From NCBI GenBank assembly GCA_015832175.1, contig WJXW01000002.1, positions 248,001 to 312,000 on the forward strand: a stretch of DNA of 64,000 bases. Direction: 5' to 3'. Below, piece by piece: positions 21,600-32,699 of the stretch. The position numbers and the translations under genes are program-made. The notes under the pieces are model-generated. The model saw only the letters and a program-made list of their open reading frames with translations, had not been told where the DNA came from and searched no databases. The DNA comes from Paraphaeosphaeria minitans. Its lineage: Eukaryota; Ascomycota; Dothideomycetes; Pleosporales; Didymosphaeriaceae. The number at the start of each line of letters is the position of its first letter. The first letter of the stretch is position 1.

Positions 21600-23224
21600 T
21601 CACGCCTTACCTTTCCCATTGACAACCTCCTCCGCAGTCTCAAGGAGCAGCTCATAGACCCTCTTCAGGTACTTCTGTTCGGATCTTTCCGTCGCACTGA
21701 CCACACGAATAACATACAAGCCACACACCACCGTACTCGTCAGGAAGAACTCTCCACCCGCATTCACCTTCTCATACACCTCCTTCGTGACACGATTCGC
21801 CTCTTCCCTGTACTGGCCCTCTGCATCGTTGGTGAAGTCGTTCAAATACGCTTCGTGAGCAGGATTGGACTTCGTTGCCGGAGACGACGGCGCGTTGGCC
21901 TTTGCCGGGTTGACCTGGAACGTCGTGAGGCCGAAGCTTGCAGGCGTAACAACGGAGAAAACATCCTTGCGCGACTCTAGCAAGCCGTTGAAGTACTCCC
22001 CCAGCTTCACATGCCCGCGGATGAAGTCGCGCAGGCCCTTGGCCCCGTACGTCCGTAGCACGAACCACACCTTCAAGCTGCGGAACCGCCTACCCAGCGG
22101 GATCTGCCAGTCGCGGTAGTCGGTCACGAGGCCGCTCTCGGTGAACTCGTTGCGCAGGTACGACGGCGTGATGCTGTACGTGTCGATGAGGTCCTTGCGG
22201 CGCTTGACGAAAAAGGCACTGCAGTCGAAGTTGGTGAGCAGCCACTTGTGCAGGTTGAAGTTGAAGGAGTCGAAGTGCGCGATGGGCGGGCAGAGCTGCT
22301 GGTACTCCGGGCAGATGAGGGCGGAGCCGGCGTAGGCCGCGTCTACGTGGATCCAGAGGTCGGGGTAGTCTTGGGCGACTTCTGCGATGCCTTCGAGGTC
22401 GTCGACTGCGCAGGTGCCCGTGGTGCCGATGGTGGCGGTGAAGTAGAATGGGTCGAGGCCCTTTGCTTTGAGCTCTTCAATGGTCGTCCGGAGGGCTTTG
22501 CCTGTGACGCTGAAGTTTGCGGAGCGTGGCGCAGGAACGATGCGGAAGCGGGTGCCCGCGATGACTGCGGCTTTCTGTGTGGAGGAGTGGGCGTGTTCCG
22601 AGCCTAGTGCTACCATTTTCCCTCTGAGATCTGCGGCTTTGTCCATCCTCTCGTCGCCCTGGGGCATGTCGCCCAGCTTCCGCCTGATCAATCTTTCTCT
22701 TGCTGCTACAACCGATGTGAGCACTACTTCACTCGCTGTGCCCTGTATGATGCCACCGCCCTCGCCCGCACTTTGGAAGCAATCGGGCAATGCGAGCAGC
22801 TTGGCCATCCAATCCATTACCACCGTCTCTAATTCCGTGACTGCAGGCGAGCAGATCCAGTTGAAGGCCGCAGCGTTGAAAGCGCTCGAGTACATTTCAC
22901 CCAGCATGCCGGGATAAGATGAATTGCATGGGAAGAAAGCCATGAACTTCGGCGATTGCCAATGAGTAAGCCCTGGAATGATAATCTTGTCAATGTCGGC
23001 TTGGATGGCGCTCCAGGGCTCGCCCTCCTCCGGTGGGCCTGCAGGAAGGAGGGGTCGAAGATATCCGGGCGAGACATTTGGGAGGACAGGTCTCTCAGCT
23101 ACAGTGTCGTAGTATTGAACGACTGATGGTTTCCATTAGTAAAGTGCAAGTATACGAGACTGCAGGCCTCCGTACTCTCGTCAATGGCGCTGTGAGCTGC
23201 CTCCCGAAATTGTGATGAGTCCAT
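21600..23224 (-). CDS. PLP-dependent aromatic-L-amino-acid decarboxylase family
   Basis: Group II pyridoxal-phosphate decarboxylase, likely acting on an aromatic amino acid (Tyr, Trp or DOPA) to yield the amine. Two exons on the minus strand, 23176-23224 and 21600-23122, give 523 residues; the 49-nt first exon encodes MDSSQFREAAHSAIDE. Family landmarks: VLPNVSPGYLRPLLPAGPPE, the substrate-pocket HWQSPKFMAFFPCNSSYPGM, EGGGIIQGTASEVVLTSVVA, the cofactor-binding HVDAAYAGSALICPEY, and NFNLHKWLLTNFDCSAFFV with the Schiff-base lysine at about residue 309. The usual NPHKW is NLHKW here. The C-terminal part has LGRRFRSLKVWFVLRTYGAK. Substrate cannot be read from sequence. A GTAAGG four codons before the stop could be a splice donor for a short alternative last exon. 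Confidence 0.93.
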
Positions 23225-23634
23225 GATGTGTGTGGCGAATCAAGTACCAATCGCTTTACTCCCAACGTTCTGGATGAACAGGATCAATGTCCAAAAGATC
23301 GATTGGAATGTTGCAAGAAGCCCGTGTACAGGTACTTGTGTAGATGATATTTGCTTGTTCCACGAGTATTGGGCGGCCCCGAAGTCGGTAGTGGGCGGTC
23401 TTGATTCCGCGCTCTTTCCCTCCACGGTTAGTGGTGGGTCGGAACCGAGGACGAGCTCCTACGTGCCGAGCCATAGGGCGTGAAATTTGTCAAAAGAAAT
23501 GCACAAAGTGGTGACTGCACTAAACGACCGAGTATCATGCTAATGCGAATCCCACAATTCACGACCTGGCCGTAACTATTTCTCAGTCTCCGCATAGACA
23601 TACTTGAAATAGAGGAGGACCGGTGGCCGTTCCA
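23225..23634. other. Intergenic region between decarboxylase and bre2
   Basis: 410 bases holding the decarboxylase promoter and the bre2 3' flank. No gene or repeat seen. Confidence 0.4.
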
Positions 23635-25413
23635 TCAATATCGCCTTCCAACTTCCACGCCCACATTTTCGTCTGGGTTCGCAAAGCCCCTAGCCTTTGG
23701 AGTCGACTTCCCTGCCACATCCTGAGGCATCTCTCCAGTGTAGTTCCATCCGCCGTCCTGCACGAAGAAGTCGACTTCGTCGATGATGTCCCAGACCACA
23801 TCCTCCGCAATCTGCTCCTTGTACCTCTCACCAATCGCTCGCAGCTTCCTTCCTTCGGGTATCTGTCTCTCGATTGTGTCACTCCCCTGCATCTGCGTAT
23901 CCTTCTCACGCTGCTTCGATATCTCCTCTGGTGGGCACCAGAAGTCGGGCCCAAAGTTGACCTGCGCGACGCCTTTGTTGAAGACGGCGACCGCAGGGAA
24001 GTAGCCCACCATGCCGTCGTCGAATCCGGCCCGTGCACCAGCCTTCAAAGCTTCCGCCGATGGAATGCTTGCTGGTGGTAGGAAAGCGAGCAAGCCCTCG
24101 TATGCAATACCCATTTCCTTTCCATTCTTGTATACCTTAATGTGCGATTGAGGTAAAGATCGAACGCTCACCTCCTCGTGGTTCGGTGATGGGTTGATCC
24201 TGGGTACGGGTCCTCGGTCGTGGTATTGTTCTACCGCTTTGCAGGTGGAATAATCGAGCTGTTCGAACAAGAAGTTGCCTTTGTAGCCTACGGGGATACG
24301 GTCGCGAATGATGTCAAGTGGCTTCTCGGTTGGGTCGAACGTGTCTTTGACATCGAAACCATCCCCAATATCGACAGCGGGATTGTAGATAGCCTCGACG
24401 ACCTTGCGATGTAGCGCTAACGAGGGTAGCTGAATTTCCAGACCGATGACATCGCCTTCCCCAAAATGCTCGTCACTGACGTACTCGACTGGCATCGGCT
24501 TGTTGTGGGGCGGGCGCGGCTTCATATGTCTGCTTTTGGCGTTCTTTGGGAGCGGCTTGAAGACCTTGGATATCCGCGAGCGATGCATGACTTCGAAGCG
24601 AGCGTCTGTGATGCCATAACTGTAGCCGTCGAACCCAACCGGGCTATCTAGCGGTGCCTCTCGCCTTGCCCATCCAATCCGGATATGTGGCCCTGGTTTG
24701 GTTTCACCCGTTTTGAGATCAACGGGATCCTGAGGACCTTCCGCGGGTATGCCCTTCAAGATCTTGACTTCGAAGTACATCCTGCCTTCTCGCGCCACGA
24801 CATTTCCTCTCCCCATACGCCAGCCCTTCTCCTGGGTAACAATAGTCGCAGTGTCCTTGTCGAATGAGAACCATCGGTCGGTATCCTCGTGGCTCATTCG
24901 CGGGCCATACGGCTTTGGGTCGCTCTGGCGGTAGAACTGCTTGTGGCGGAACTGCGGATCTGCCACAGCGTGTGTGTATCGATAGCCCTTCTTGTTCCAG
25001 GCATGGTCCAAGGGCCTCAGCAGCTGCGTGCCGTCTGGCGCCATGAGTGGAGGATCCCAAGAGAACTGACCTTCCCTTGGTTGTTGGTAGTCTGAAAGCT
25101 TGGGCTCTGGGATCGAGTATCGCATAGGCGAGTCTGTCGACGGTCGTTCTTTCTTCGCTTTGGAGGTCGGATTCGGCGTGCTTCCGCGCGTGTTGGACGA
25201 AGCTTCGCGCTTCTTTATCGTCTCGCGCTTCTCTCGCTGCTCGCGCGGCGGAGCTCGAGGACGCACGCGCGACGCGGCATCTGGATTGGGGTTGAGCGGC
25301 GAGGATATGGCGGGCGCGTGGTCTTCTTCTAGGGTGCGCTTCACCGGCAATGATGCGCCCGGCGTGTTGGCGCGCGAGTTAGCCTGTGATTCTGCCATGG
25401 CCGCGCTAGACAT
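23635..25413 (-). CDS. bre2: COMPASS (Set1C) subunit Bre2/Ash2-like, SPRY domain
   Basis: Subunit of the Set1 histone H3 lysine-4 methyltransferase complex, nuclear. Single exon, 592 residues. The first 110 residues are basic and disordered (RVRPRAPPREQREKRETIKK), with possible nuclear localisation signals. The SPRY domain spans roughly residues 180-460: WFSFDKDTATIVTQEKGWRM, YFEVKILKGIP, GPHIRIGWARREAPLDSPVG, DGYSYGITDARFEVMHRSR, HFGEGDVIGLEIQLPS and, after a long insertion, HIKVYKNGKEMGIAYEGLLA. The tail has GYFPAVAVFNKGVAQVNFGP and DFWCPPEE, as in fungal Bre2. The Met at 25413 is followed by a second at codon 6. It is divergent from enp1 with a 333-base shared promoter. Confidence 0.92.
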   Translation of the reverse strand: MSSAAMAESQANSRANTPGASLPVKRTLEEDHAPAISSPLNPNPDAASRVRPRAPPREQREKRETIKKREASSNTRGSTPNPTSKAKKERPSTDSPMRYSIPEPKLSDYQQPREGQFSWDPPLMAPDGTQLLRPLDHAWNKKGYRYTHAVADPQFRHKQFYRQSDPKPYGPRMSHEDTDRWFSFDKDTATIVTQEKGWRMGRGNVVAREGRMYFEVKILKGIPAEGPQDPVDLKTGETKPGPHIRIGWARREAPLDSPVGFDGYSYGITDARFEVMHRSRISKVFKPLPKNAKSRHMKPRPPHNKPMPVEYVSDEHFGEGDVIGLEIQLPSLALHRKVVEAIYNPAVDIGDGFDVKDTFDPTEKPLDIIRDRIPVGYKGNFLFEQLDYSTCKAVEQYHDRGPVPRINPSPNHEEVSVRSLPQSHIKVYKNGKEMGIAYEGLLAFLPPASIPSAEALKAGARAGFDDGMVGYFPAVAVFNKGVAQVNFGPDFWCPPEEISKQREKDTQMQGSDTIERQIPEGRKLRAIGERYKEQIAEDVVWDIIDEVDFFVQDGGWNYTGEMPQDVAGKSTPKARGFANPDENVGVEVGRRY

Positions 25414-25746
25414 CTGGCGACTGGGTTGAGTATGAGATTCAGTGGCAGCGACTTAAGTATACCAGTGGAGAACTCTCCAAAGCAACTCGAGGCGCAATGC
25501 AGGAACGCCAAGATGCGCTGATCGCGGTCGTAGCTTTCCGCATAGTTTGTGCACGGACGCGCTTCTGGACCCTGCGCAAAAAGTTGGTGGGCTGAAATTC
25601 CCCGCAACGTCCGCAAGACGATTGAAAAAACTGTACCGAAAAACAACAGTTCACGCATTCTCAAAACAGTCGGTGAACCAGGGATACTCGAGCCTCGAAG
25701 CTAGAAACACCACCGGCAAGCGCACCGAAGATCAGTCTTGCCCATC
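25414..25746. other. Divergent promoter bre2 / enp1
   Basis: 333 bases between two start codons pointing away from each other. No gene seen. Confidence 0.5.
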
Positions 25747-27411
25747 ATGCCTAAGACCCCCAAGTCGCCCGCCGTGCGCGAATCGCAGCGCCACAACCCT
25801 CTCGCCGAAGAATATGCGCCAAAGAGTGTGTCGCTGAAACAGAAACCCCCCAAGACTCGAAAGCGCTTAGACGAAAACGCGGGCGATGCCTATGTAGACT
25901 CCAAGAGCTCGAGGAAGATTTTGGAATTGGGACAAGAGCTTGCAGACGAGGCAGACATCGAGAGCAGGCCACAAAGACCGGCCAAGGCAAACCCTGCGTT
26001 TGACTTTAACACCCGGATCGACCATGACATAGAAGAGGTGGCCCAGGACGAAAATGACGATGACGCCTGGGGGGATGAGGAGGAAGAGATTGTGGAAGAG
26101 GTGGACATCGATCCCGAAGACCTGGAAACTTTCAACAAATTCATGCAGACCGATGACAATCCGATAGGCTGGCCAGGCTCGGAAGCACAACCCTCGCAAG
26201 GCGGAACCGATCTTGCGGCGTTGATTCTACAAAGAATCGCAGAGAAGGAGTCTATAGACCCACAGGCACCGCAGATCTATGGCGGAGGGGATCCCGAAGA
26301 CGCAGTCGAGCTCCCTGCAAAGTAATCACTTGACCGTGGATTTTCCTAGAAAGACACTAACCACGCACCAGGGTTGTGGAAGTCTACTCCAAAGTTGGCC
26401 TAATCCTTTCCCGATACAAGTCTGGAAAGCTTCCAAAGCCGTTCAAGGTGAGCCACCCACAAGGGCGTGCCGTATCGATCCAGCTCCTAACTCATATATC
26501 AGATTCTACCTACAATTGGAGCATGGGAAACATTGGTCGCTGTAACAAGACCTGATCAGTGGACTCCCAATGCTGTTTACGCTGGAACCCGTCTGGTGAA
26601 TATCTTACAAGCCACCGTAAACACTCGTATTCTAATATTAATCCCAGTTTGTGTCCTCGAAGCCTTACGTGGCCCAAGCCTTCCTGAACCAGGTTCTTCT
26701 TCCTGCTGTACAGAACAACATATTTGAAACACATGTATGTTGATATCGATAGGTGGCGCTGGCCAAGCCGTACACTAACGTGCTCTATAGAAACTCAACA
26801 TCCATCTATACAGTGCTCTCAAGAAGGCTCTCTACAAGCCCTCGGCCTTTTTCAAGGGCATCGTCTTCCCCATGCTTGTCGACGGATGTACGCAGCGCGA
26901 GGCCACAATCATTGCATCCGTGGTCGCAAAGGTCTCGGTACCGGTCCTCCACTCGGCGGCCGCCATCCATCGCATCTGCGAAATCTCTGCCTCACAAATG
27001 TCGTCAGACCCGGAAGCCGCCGGCCCAGCAAACATCTTCATCCGAACGCTCCTGGAAAAGAAGTACGCGCTTCCCTACAAGGTCATCGACTCGCTGGTTT
27101 TCCACTTCATCCGGTTCCGAGCCGCAGGCGCAAGCAACGCAGACGCCATGGACACCGAGGGTGGCGATCTCGGCGGAGTCGGAAAACTTCCCGTCATCTG
27201 GCACCAGTGCATGCTGGCATTTGCGCAGCGCTACAGGAACGACATCACAGAGGACCAGAGAGAGGCACTTCTCGATCTGCTACTCACAAGGGGTCACTAC
27301 ACCATCAGCCCAGAAGTCCGGCGGGAACTGCTGCAGGGCAGAGGCCGCGGGACCGTGGTGGAGCCGCAGCCCGTGGGCATGGACGGAGACGATACGATGG
27401 TGATTGGTTGA
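25747..27411 (+). CDS. enp1: Bystin/Enp1, 40S ribosome biogenesis factor
   Basis: Nucleolar protein needed for 18S rRNA processing and pre-40S assembly and export. Five exons, 25747-26321, 26372-26447, 26503-26595, 26648-26734 and 26791-27411, give 483 residues with all phases matching. The N-terminal 190 residues are charged with an acidic block (DENDDDAWGDEEEEIVEEVD). The bystin domain follows: VVEVYSKVGLILSRYKSGKL, FKILPTIGAWETLVAVTRPD, WTPNAVYAGTRLFVSSKPYV, AQAFLNQVLLPAVQNNIFET, HLYSALKKALYKPSAFFKGI, VFPMLVDGCTQREATIIASV, KVSVPVLHSAAAIHRICEI and YALPYKVIDSLVFHFIRFR. The C-terminus ends in a short disordered tail. ATG 25747 is the first in frame. Confidence 0.95.
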
Positions 27412-27570
27412 TGCTGCAGTACAAACAAATTTCCTTTCCCTCTCTCTCTTTCTCTTTCTCTTTCTCTCTCAGGATTGATCCGCATCCAAACGACCGACGC
27501 ATGCATCCCCTCTGGCGCAAACGGCAACGGCACTTTATAGAACCTCGTCCCAATATACCCTCGGTTTCCC

Positions 27571-27601
27571 CCCTACCTTACCCTACCCTACCCTACCCTA
27601 C
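27571..27601 (+). repeat. (CCCTA)n pentanucleotide tract
   Basis: About five units ending next to the stop codon of the DUF427 gene. It resembles telomere repeat but the unit is 5 bases (CCCTA), not CCCTAA, so it is an ordinary microsatellite. Confidence 0.85.
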
Positions 27602-27894
27602 TCCTCCTTCACGTCCGCCTTGCCCTTGTAGAAGGCGACGTGGTCCTTGATCTTCCGGTACGCGGGCAGCGGATCGGGATAGTACCACGCAGCGTCCTTG
27701 ACTTCGGTCTTGTTGGTCGTGACGCTGTAGTACGCTGCGTCGCCCTTGTAGGGGCAGTGCGTGCTGGTGCGGGTGGGCGTGAAGGCCGAGCTCGTGATGG
27801 ACGACGGGGGGAAGTAGATGTTGCCGTCGACGACCTCCCAGGTGTCGGTGGTAGCGACTTGGATGCCGTTCACGGTAGCGGTGGCGCGCGGCAT
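27598..27894 (-). CDS. DUF427 family protein
   Basis: Small single-domain protein of 98 residues, single exon. DUF427 proteins are small beta-rich proteins of unclear role, found in bacteria and fungi. The recognisable core is NIYFPPSSI, then STHCPYKGDAAYYSV, then VKDAAWYYPDPLPAYRKIKD and HVAFYKGKADV. The CPYKG-YY and AWYYPDP signatures are diagnostic. ATG 27894 is the first and only sensible start. The gene is convergent with enp1, with about 190 bases between stop codons. Function remains unknown. Confidence 0.88.
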   Translation of the reverse strand: MPRATATVNGIQVATTDTWEVVDGNIYFPPSSITSSAFTPTRTSTHCPYKGDAAYYSVTTNKTEVKDAAWYYPDPLPAYRKIKDHVAFYKGKADVKEE

Positions 27895-29373
27895 TTCGGG
27901 TGGGTAGATTGGTTTGAAGGGGTGCGGGAGGAGCAGGACAAGTCACGTTGGAGTGGTGGGAGAATTGGTTGAAGGGGTGCGGGAGGAGCAAGACAGGTCA
28001 CGTTGAAGTGGTGGGAGAAGGGTTGCAATGCAAGTGCGGGGAGGATGGTGTCATCATGCTTACTGTGTATGTCCGTGGTTGATTACTCAATGGGACCCTG
28101 AGGAACGTTGACTTTCACCATCAGGATAGGCGCTAGTCTACATGTTGTGGTGAAGTAGTTTAAGGTGGTGGGCGTTGTCCTACTTCTATACCAAGTCGCA
28201 CTTCTACCATCTGCTGTGATCCCCAGGCTACGCCCGCTGATCTAGGACGGTTCGGTTCAGCAGTTCCGCATTGCACGTCCAGGCTCGTCCTCGTGCACGT
28301 GCGCCCGGAGAACTAGCGCGATTGGAGACGTCGGACGGCAAGCATGGCCAACACAGATGCCATGGCAACGTTGTGAAGTGAAACTGTAATCGCGAAATTT
28401 AATGTCCAGGCCCATGCAATCCGAAGCTGCGCTAGACTAGTGAGAGGTGAGGCTCGGACGAAAGCGACTTTTGGTGCTTTCTGATTGCACACGCACGCGG
28501 CTGGCCTCCAGAAACATGCAGACCTTGTGGACTTGGGTGAAAGCGAGCAGTCACTACGCAGTACTGTGGTGACTGTGATCCTCGCAGGAAATTTCGACAA
28601 CCGACGTCCGGTTCGGCGGAGGAATGGATCCACTGATCCACGGCAATAAGGAGCCGTTGGTCCACTGTGAGAGTTCGGCGCAAAAGGACGCCAGTCGGCT
28701 ACTGTGTAATAGGCTACTGTGTAGTCGGCTACTGTGTGGTAGGGGCCGTGTACTGTGTAGGTATCGTGTACTGCGTGACTCCGAGTCCCCGACCGCCCGA
28801 GAAAAGGTCGGCCATCCCCAGGATCTGCTAAGGATGACCGAGCTATCCGCGAGGGTATTGCGTGCTAATAAGCTTGCTGCCCCCCATGCCGGCCTCGAGA
28901 CGAGGCGCGTCGACTGCCAGACGACCGCGGTGGAACAAGTGCATCGCACATTGAATTACGAGCGACTCGGGGACGGGTTGTGCTCTGGCGTGGAGGTCAG
29001 GATTCAAGACGCGTGGGAGAGACGTGGAGTGTGAGATTGCGTGGGATGCGTGGAGTGTGAGGACGCGCGGATGGGATGTGTGGATTGTGAGCGGCACCGG
29101 ATAGCAGCCGCAGCCGCACGGCATAGGCTAAGCCTATCTGGGTTAGCATGTTAGGTGGGTGATGCTTATCGCTCAACAAAGCAAAGCGAGTGGCAGGTGC
29201 GCCAATCCCTGCGACTTGGCTGCTCTGACGGCATGGCCTCGCAGAAAAAAACCGTGAACACATAGTTTTGCCCAAGCTGCCCCCATCAGCTCCGATCCAG
29301 CTTATCTCGGCCACCGCTTTCAACCTCCCCCATCTCCATCTCGTGGTGCCCTGTGTGAGCTCCAATCGACTCA
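27895..29373. other. Intergenic region, 1.5 kb, between DUF427 gene and NADH dehydrogenase gene
   Basis: Contains divergent promoters at its two ends. A near-duplicate GAAGGGGTGCGGGAGGAGCA occurs twice around 27915 and 27972. A 15-base repeat sits at 28696-28745. No frame shows a known domain. Confidence 0.4.
28696..28745 (+). repeat. 15-bp tandem repeat, about 3 copies
   Basis: Three units like CGGCTACTGTGTAGT in tandem, followed by a degenerate GTGTACTGTGTAGG. It lies in a gene-free region. Confidence 0.8.
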
Positions 29374-31219
29374 ATGGCCCCCAATATGCGGACTTTCGCT
29401 GCTCGCAGCTTGTTCGCCCAGCTGCAGCGAGCTGGAACTCGCTCCTATGCAACCAGCCGGCCATCCGTCATCGCCAACCGCGCACAATGGACCTCGCGGC
29501 CCGTCTCGCACCAGATCGCCCTGCGCCAGACCATCCGCCAGCAGTCGACTGAGGTGCCCAAGCCCGACGTCAAGACCAAGAAGAAGGGCTTCCGCTTCCT
29601 GCGCTGGACCTGGCGCGCAACCTACGTGTCCGCCATCGCCGGCGTCGCATACGTGGGCTATGGCATCTGGGATATGCGTCACCCTGATGACCAGGCCCAG
29701 CCCGACCCGAGCAAGAAGACGCTCGTCGTGCTCGGTGAGTTGATCCCCGTCCACGCCTTTCGTAGTGCTTCTGACTGACCCACCCAGGCACGGGCTGGGG
29801 CTCCGTCTCCCTGCTGAAGAAGCTCGACACGGAGAACTACAACGTCGTCGTCGTGTCGCCGCGCAACTACTTCCTCTTCACCCCGCTGCTCCCGTCATGC
29901 ACCGTCGGCACCATCGAGCACCGCTCCATCATGGAGCCCATCCGCAACTTCCTGCGTCACAAGAAGGCCGCCGTCAAGTACTACGAGGCCGAGGCTACCA
30001 AGATCGACTACGAAAAGCGCATCATCTACATCAACGACGACTCCGAGATCAAGGGCGACGTCTCCGCGACCGAGGTGCCGTTCGATATGCTCGTTATTGG
30101 TGTCGGTGCTGAGAACGCTACTTTTGGTGAGTCATTCCGTTTCTTTTGATTACGCGCTGGCTAACAGCTCCAGGCATTCCCGGTGTCACTGAGCACGGCC
30201 TCTTTCTCAAGGAGGTCGGCGACGCCCAGCGCATCCGTAACCGCATCATGGACTGCTGCGAGACCGCCACCTTCAAGGACCAGAGCCCCGACGAGATCAA
30301 GCGTCTCCTGCACATGGTGGTCGTTGGTGGTGGTCCGACTGGTGTTGAGTTCGCTGGTGAGCTTCAGGACTTCTTCAACTCGGACTTGAAGAAGTGGCTC
30401 CCAGAGATCAAGGATACCTTCAAGGTCACCCTTGTTGAGGCTCTACCCAACGTCTTGCCCATGTTCTCCAAGCAGCTCATCGACTACACCGAGAAGACCT
30501 TCAAGGAGGAGACCATCACCATCCGCACCAAGACCATGGTCAAGAAGGTGACGGACAAGTATATTGAAGCTGAATCCGCCGGACCCGATGGCAAGAAGGT
30601 TGTAGAGCAGATCCCCTACGGTCTGCTCGTGTGGGCCACCGGCAACGCTCTTCGCCCGATCGTGAAGGACTTCATCAACCAGATTCCCGCCCAAAAGGAC
30701 TCTCGCCGTGGTCTCGCTGTCAACGAATACCTCGTCGTCAAGGGATGCGAGAACGTGTGGGCTGTCGGTGACTGCGCTGTCGCCAACTATGCTCCTACCG
30801 CTCAGGTCGCTTCCCAGGAAGGTGCCTGGCTCGCACGCATGTTCAACCAGATGGCCAAGACTCAAGAGATCGAGGCCGAGCTCGCCGAGCTCTCCATCAA
30901 GCAGGAAACGGCCCCTGGCAAGGAAGTCCGTGATGCTGTTTTCACCGACATCAAGGACCTCCAGAAGCGTCTCCGGAGAGTCAAGCAGATCGGTCCCTTC
31001 GAGTACACCCACCAGGGCTCTCTCGCCTACATTGGTTCCGAGAAGGCTGTCGCCGACATCGCATGGTGGTCTGGCAACATTGCCAGCGGTGGTACTCTGA
31101 CCTACCTCTTCTGGCGCAGTGCCTACATCAGCATGTGCTTCAGCACGCGCAACCGCATCCTCGTGTGCGTTGACTGGGTCAAGTCCAAGGTGTTCGGCCG
31201 CGACGTCTCGCGCGTCTAA
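29374..31219 (+). CDS. nde1: Type II (alternative) NADH dehydrogenase, mitochondrial
   Basis: Rotenone-insensitive, non-proton-pumping flavoenzyme passing electrons from NADH to ubiquinone at the inner mitochondrial membrane. Three exons, 29374-29734, 29788-30126 and 30174-31219, give 581 residues. An Arg/Ser-rich mitochondrial presequence (MAPNMRTFAARSLFAQLQ, then TRSYATSRPSV) precedes a membrane segment (YVSAIAGVAYVGYGIWDMRH). The FAD-binding motif LVVLGTGWGSVSLLKKL spans intron 1. The NADH-binding motif is MVVVGGGPTGVEFAGEL; later GLLVWATGN and NVWAVGDCAVA are conserved. The C-terminus GGTLTYLFWRSAYISMCFST is the membrane-anchoring helix of the family. No EF-hand is seen, unlike some fungal Nde forms. 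The membrane segment after the presequence suggests an external enzyme; this is inference. Confidence 0.94.
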
Positions 31220-31870
31220 GCTTCCCCTGCCACCTGCAGCGTAGGCATCGAGTCGGGCGTTGATCTGTTCCATTTGTTTGGTTTATCGAGCGCCACCAAA
31301 AGTCCTCGGCAAGGTCTCTTTGTCACTTTCCCTTACATATACCACATCCGTCCATCTTTGGCTAGATCTACTGTCCTGTTGTAACAGTGTAATATCAGAA
31401 TGGCGGGTCGATCTGCGTGTGGGCTCTTTTTTTTGGTTTCGAGCTTGGAGTTGAGGTCTGGGTGTTATAGATTCGAGTCCCTTTTGTGTATTGGATGGAG
31501 AGCATAGAGTTGGCATCAATACAGTGTATCATCTATCTGCATATGCAACGCACACGGTCCAAGGTTCCTGAGGCTCTATCTCGATGGGCGGCAAGGATCA
31601 TCTCCGATGCATGCTCGTTACCAGCACGCTGGGGCGGTACCTTTTGCACCCCGGATGCCGGGATGATTTATGATGACGTCTAGACACGGCGCACGCGACG
31701 CAACGGCCGTGGTGGTGTAAACCTCATGATGAATGGCATATCCTGGACGTACGTCTTTCCCGTTTGCTACTCGCTCCCGGCATCCACGGTAGCTATTCCC
31801 TTCTTGCAGACGTTCCCTTCTTGCACCACCAGACGCAAGACATTGTCAATCCCCAACCCTGACCACAACC
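31220..31870. other. Intergenic region
   Basis: 651 bases holding the NADH dehydrogenase 3' flank (T-rich) and the promoter of the following membrane protein gene. No gene seen. Confidence 0.4.
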
Positions 31871-32650
31871 ATGGGCGCCGCCCCCTCCACGCTGCGTATG
31901 CTCGCGCCCCTCTCCTTTGCCTTCAACTTCGTCGCCCAGCAATACGGCATGTTCTCCACCCCAAACATGCTCGACGTGCACAACGCCAACCCGGCAGCCT
32001 TCTCCCCGCAGCCGTACTTCATCGCCGGGTTCTTCTTCCCGCAGCAGCTCTTCCAGCTAGCGTGGCTGTGGAAGCTATGTCGCGGGGCCGGCACAGAGCA
32101 GGAGAGAAACGAGCTCGAGGGCCTGGTGTGGCCGTACGTGGTAGGCAACGTCTGCATCGGGACGTGGATGTTCTTCTGGAACGCCAACGCCCTCGCCACG
32201 TCCAACGTCTTCGTCGCGCTCAACACGCTCACCCAGCTCGCGTACGTGGCGGCCGTGCTGCCGCCCCTCCGCACGCGCTCGGCCGCCTCCCGCCTCACGC
32301 ACGTCGTGGCCAAGACGTTCGCGGGCATCGGCGTCCTGGATCTCCTGCACAACACGAGCGCGGCGTACTACGGGGGCGTGCCGCCGAGCGGCTTGGTCAA
32401 GGTGGCGACGGGCGTGGGGTTTGCGGCGGCGGCCAGCGCGAGTGATTGGATTTTCGGGGCGTGCTTGGTGAGATGGATCCTTGGAGGGGGTGGAGTGGCG
32501 GGCTTGGGACGCAGCTGACATTCTTGCTAGGTTTATGATCTTGTTGCGTTGGCGGTGGGGCAGGGGGGCAGTTGGGGTGCGTTGCTGGGGGCGTATGCGG
32601 GGGTTGCGGCGGGGACTGTGGGCTGGAGGAATTGGGGCAAGAGGGTGTGA
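31871..32650 (+). CDS. Multi-pass membrane protein of unknown function
   Basis: Two exons, 31871-32467 and 32531-32650, give 238 residues. I do not recognise the family. About six hydrophobic segments can be seen: near residues 8-25 (LAPLSFAFNFVAQQYGMF), 45-65 (PYFIAGFFFPQQLFQLAWLW), 88-105 (YVVGNVCIGTWMFFWNANAL), 112-132 (LNTLTQLAYVAAVLPPL), 145-165 (VAKTFAGIGVLDLLH) and 178-225 across the splice (VATGVGFAAAASASDWIFGA then YDLVALAVG). The intron (GTGAGA...TTGCTAG, 63 bases) is supported because the 40-codon last exon continues a small-residue helix and ends GWRNWGKRV. Few charged residues lie in the segments. It is likely a conserved fungal integral membrane protein; role unknown. Confidence 0.75.
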
Positions 32651-32651
32651 C

Positions 32652-32699
32652 TAGGTAGGTAGGTAGGTAGGTAGGTAGGTCGGTAGGTAGGTAGGTATG
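32652..32699 (+). repeat. (GGTA)n microsatellite
   Basis: About 11 GGTA units with one C substitution, starting directly after the stop codon of the membrane protein gene. Confidence 0.95.

Noticed and set aside
27571..27601. Possible internal telomere repeat
   Set aside because: The unit is CCCTA (5 bases), not CCCTAA, and only five copies occur between two ordinary genes.
31460..31490. TTCGAGTCCC resembling a tRNA T-arm
   Set aside because: The flanks do not pair as a T stem and no acceptor or D arm lies upstream.
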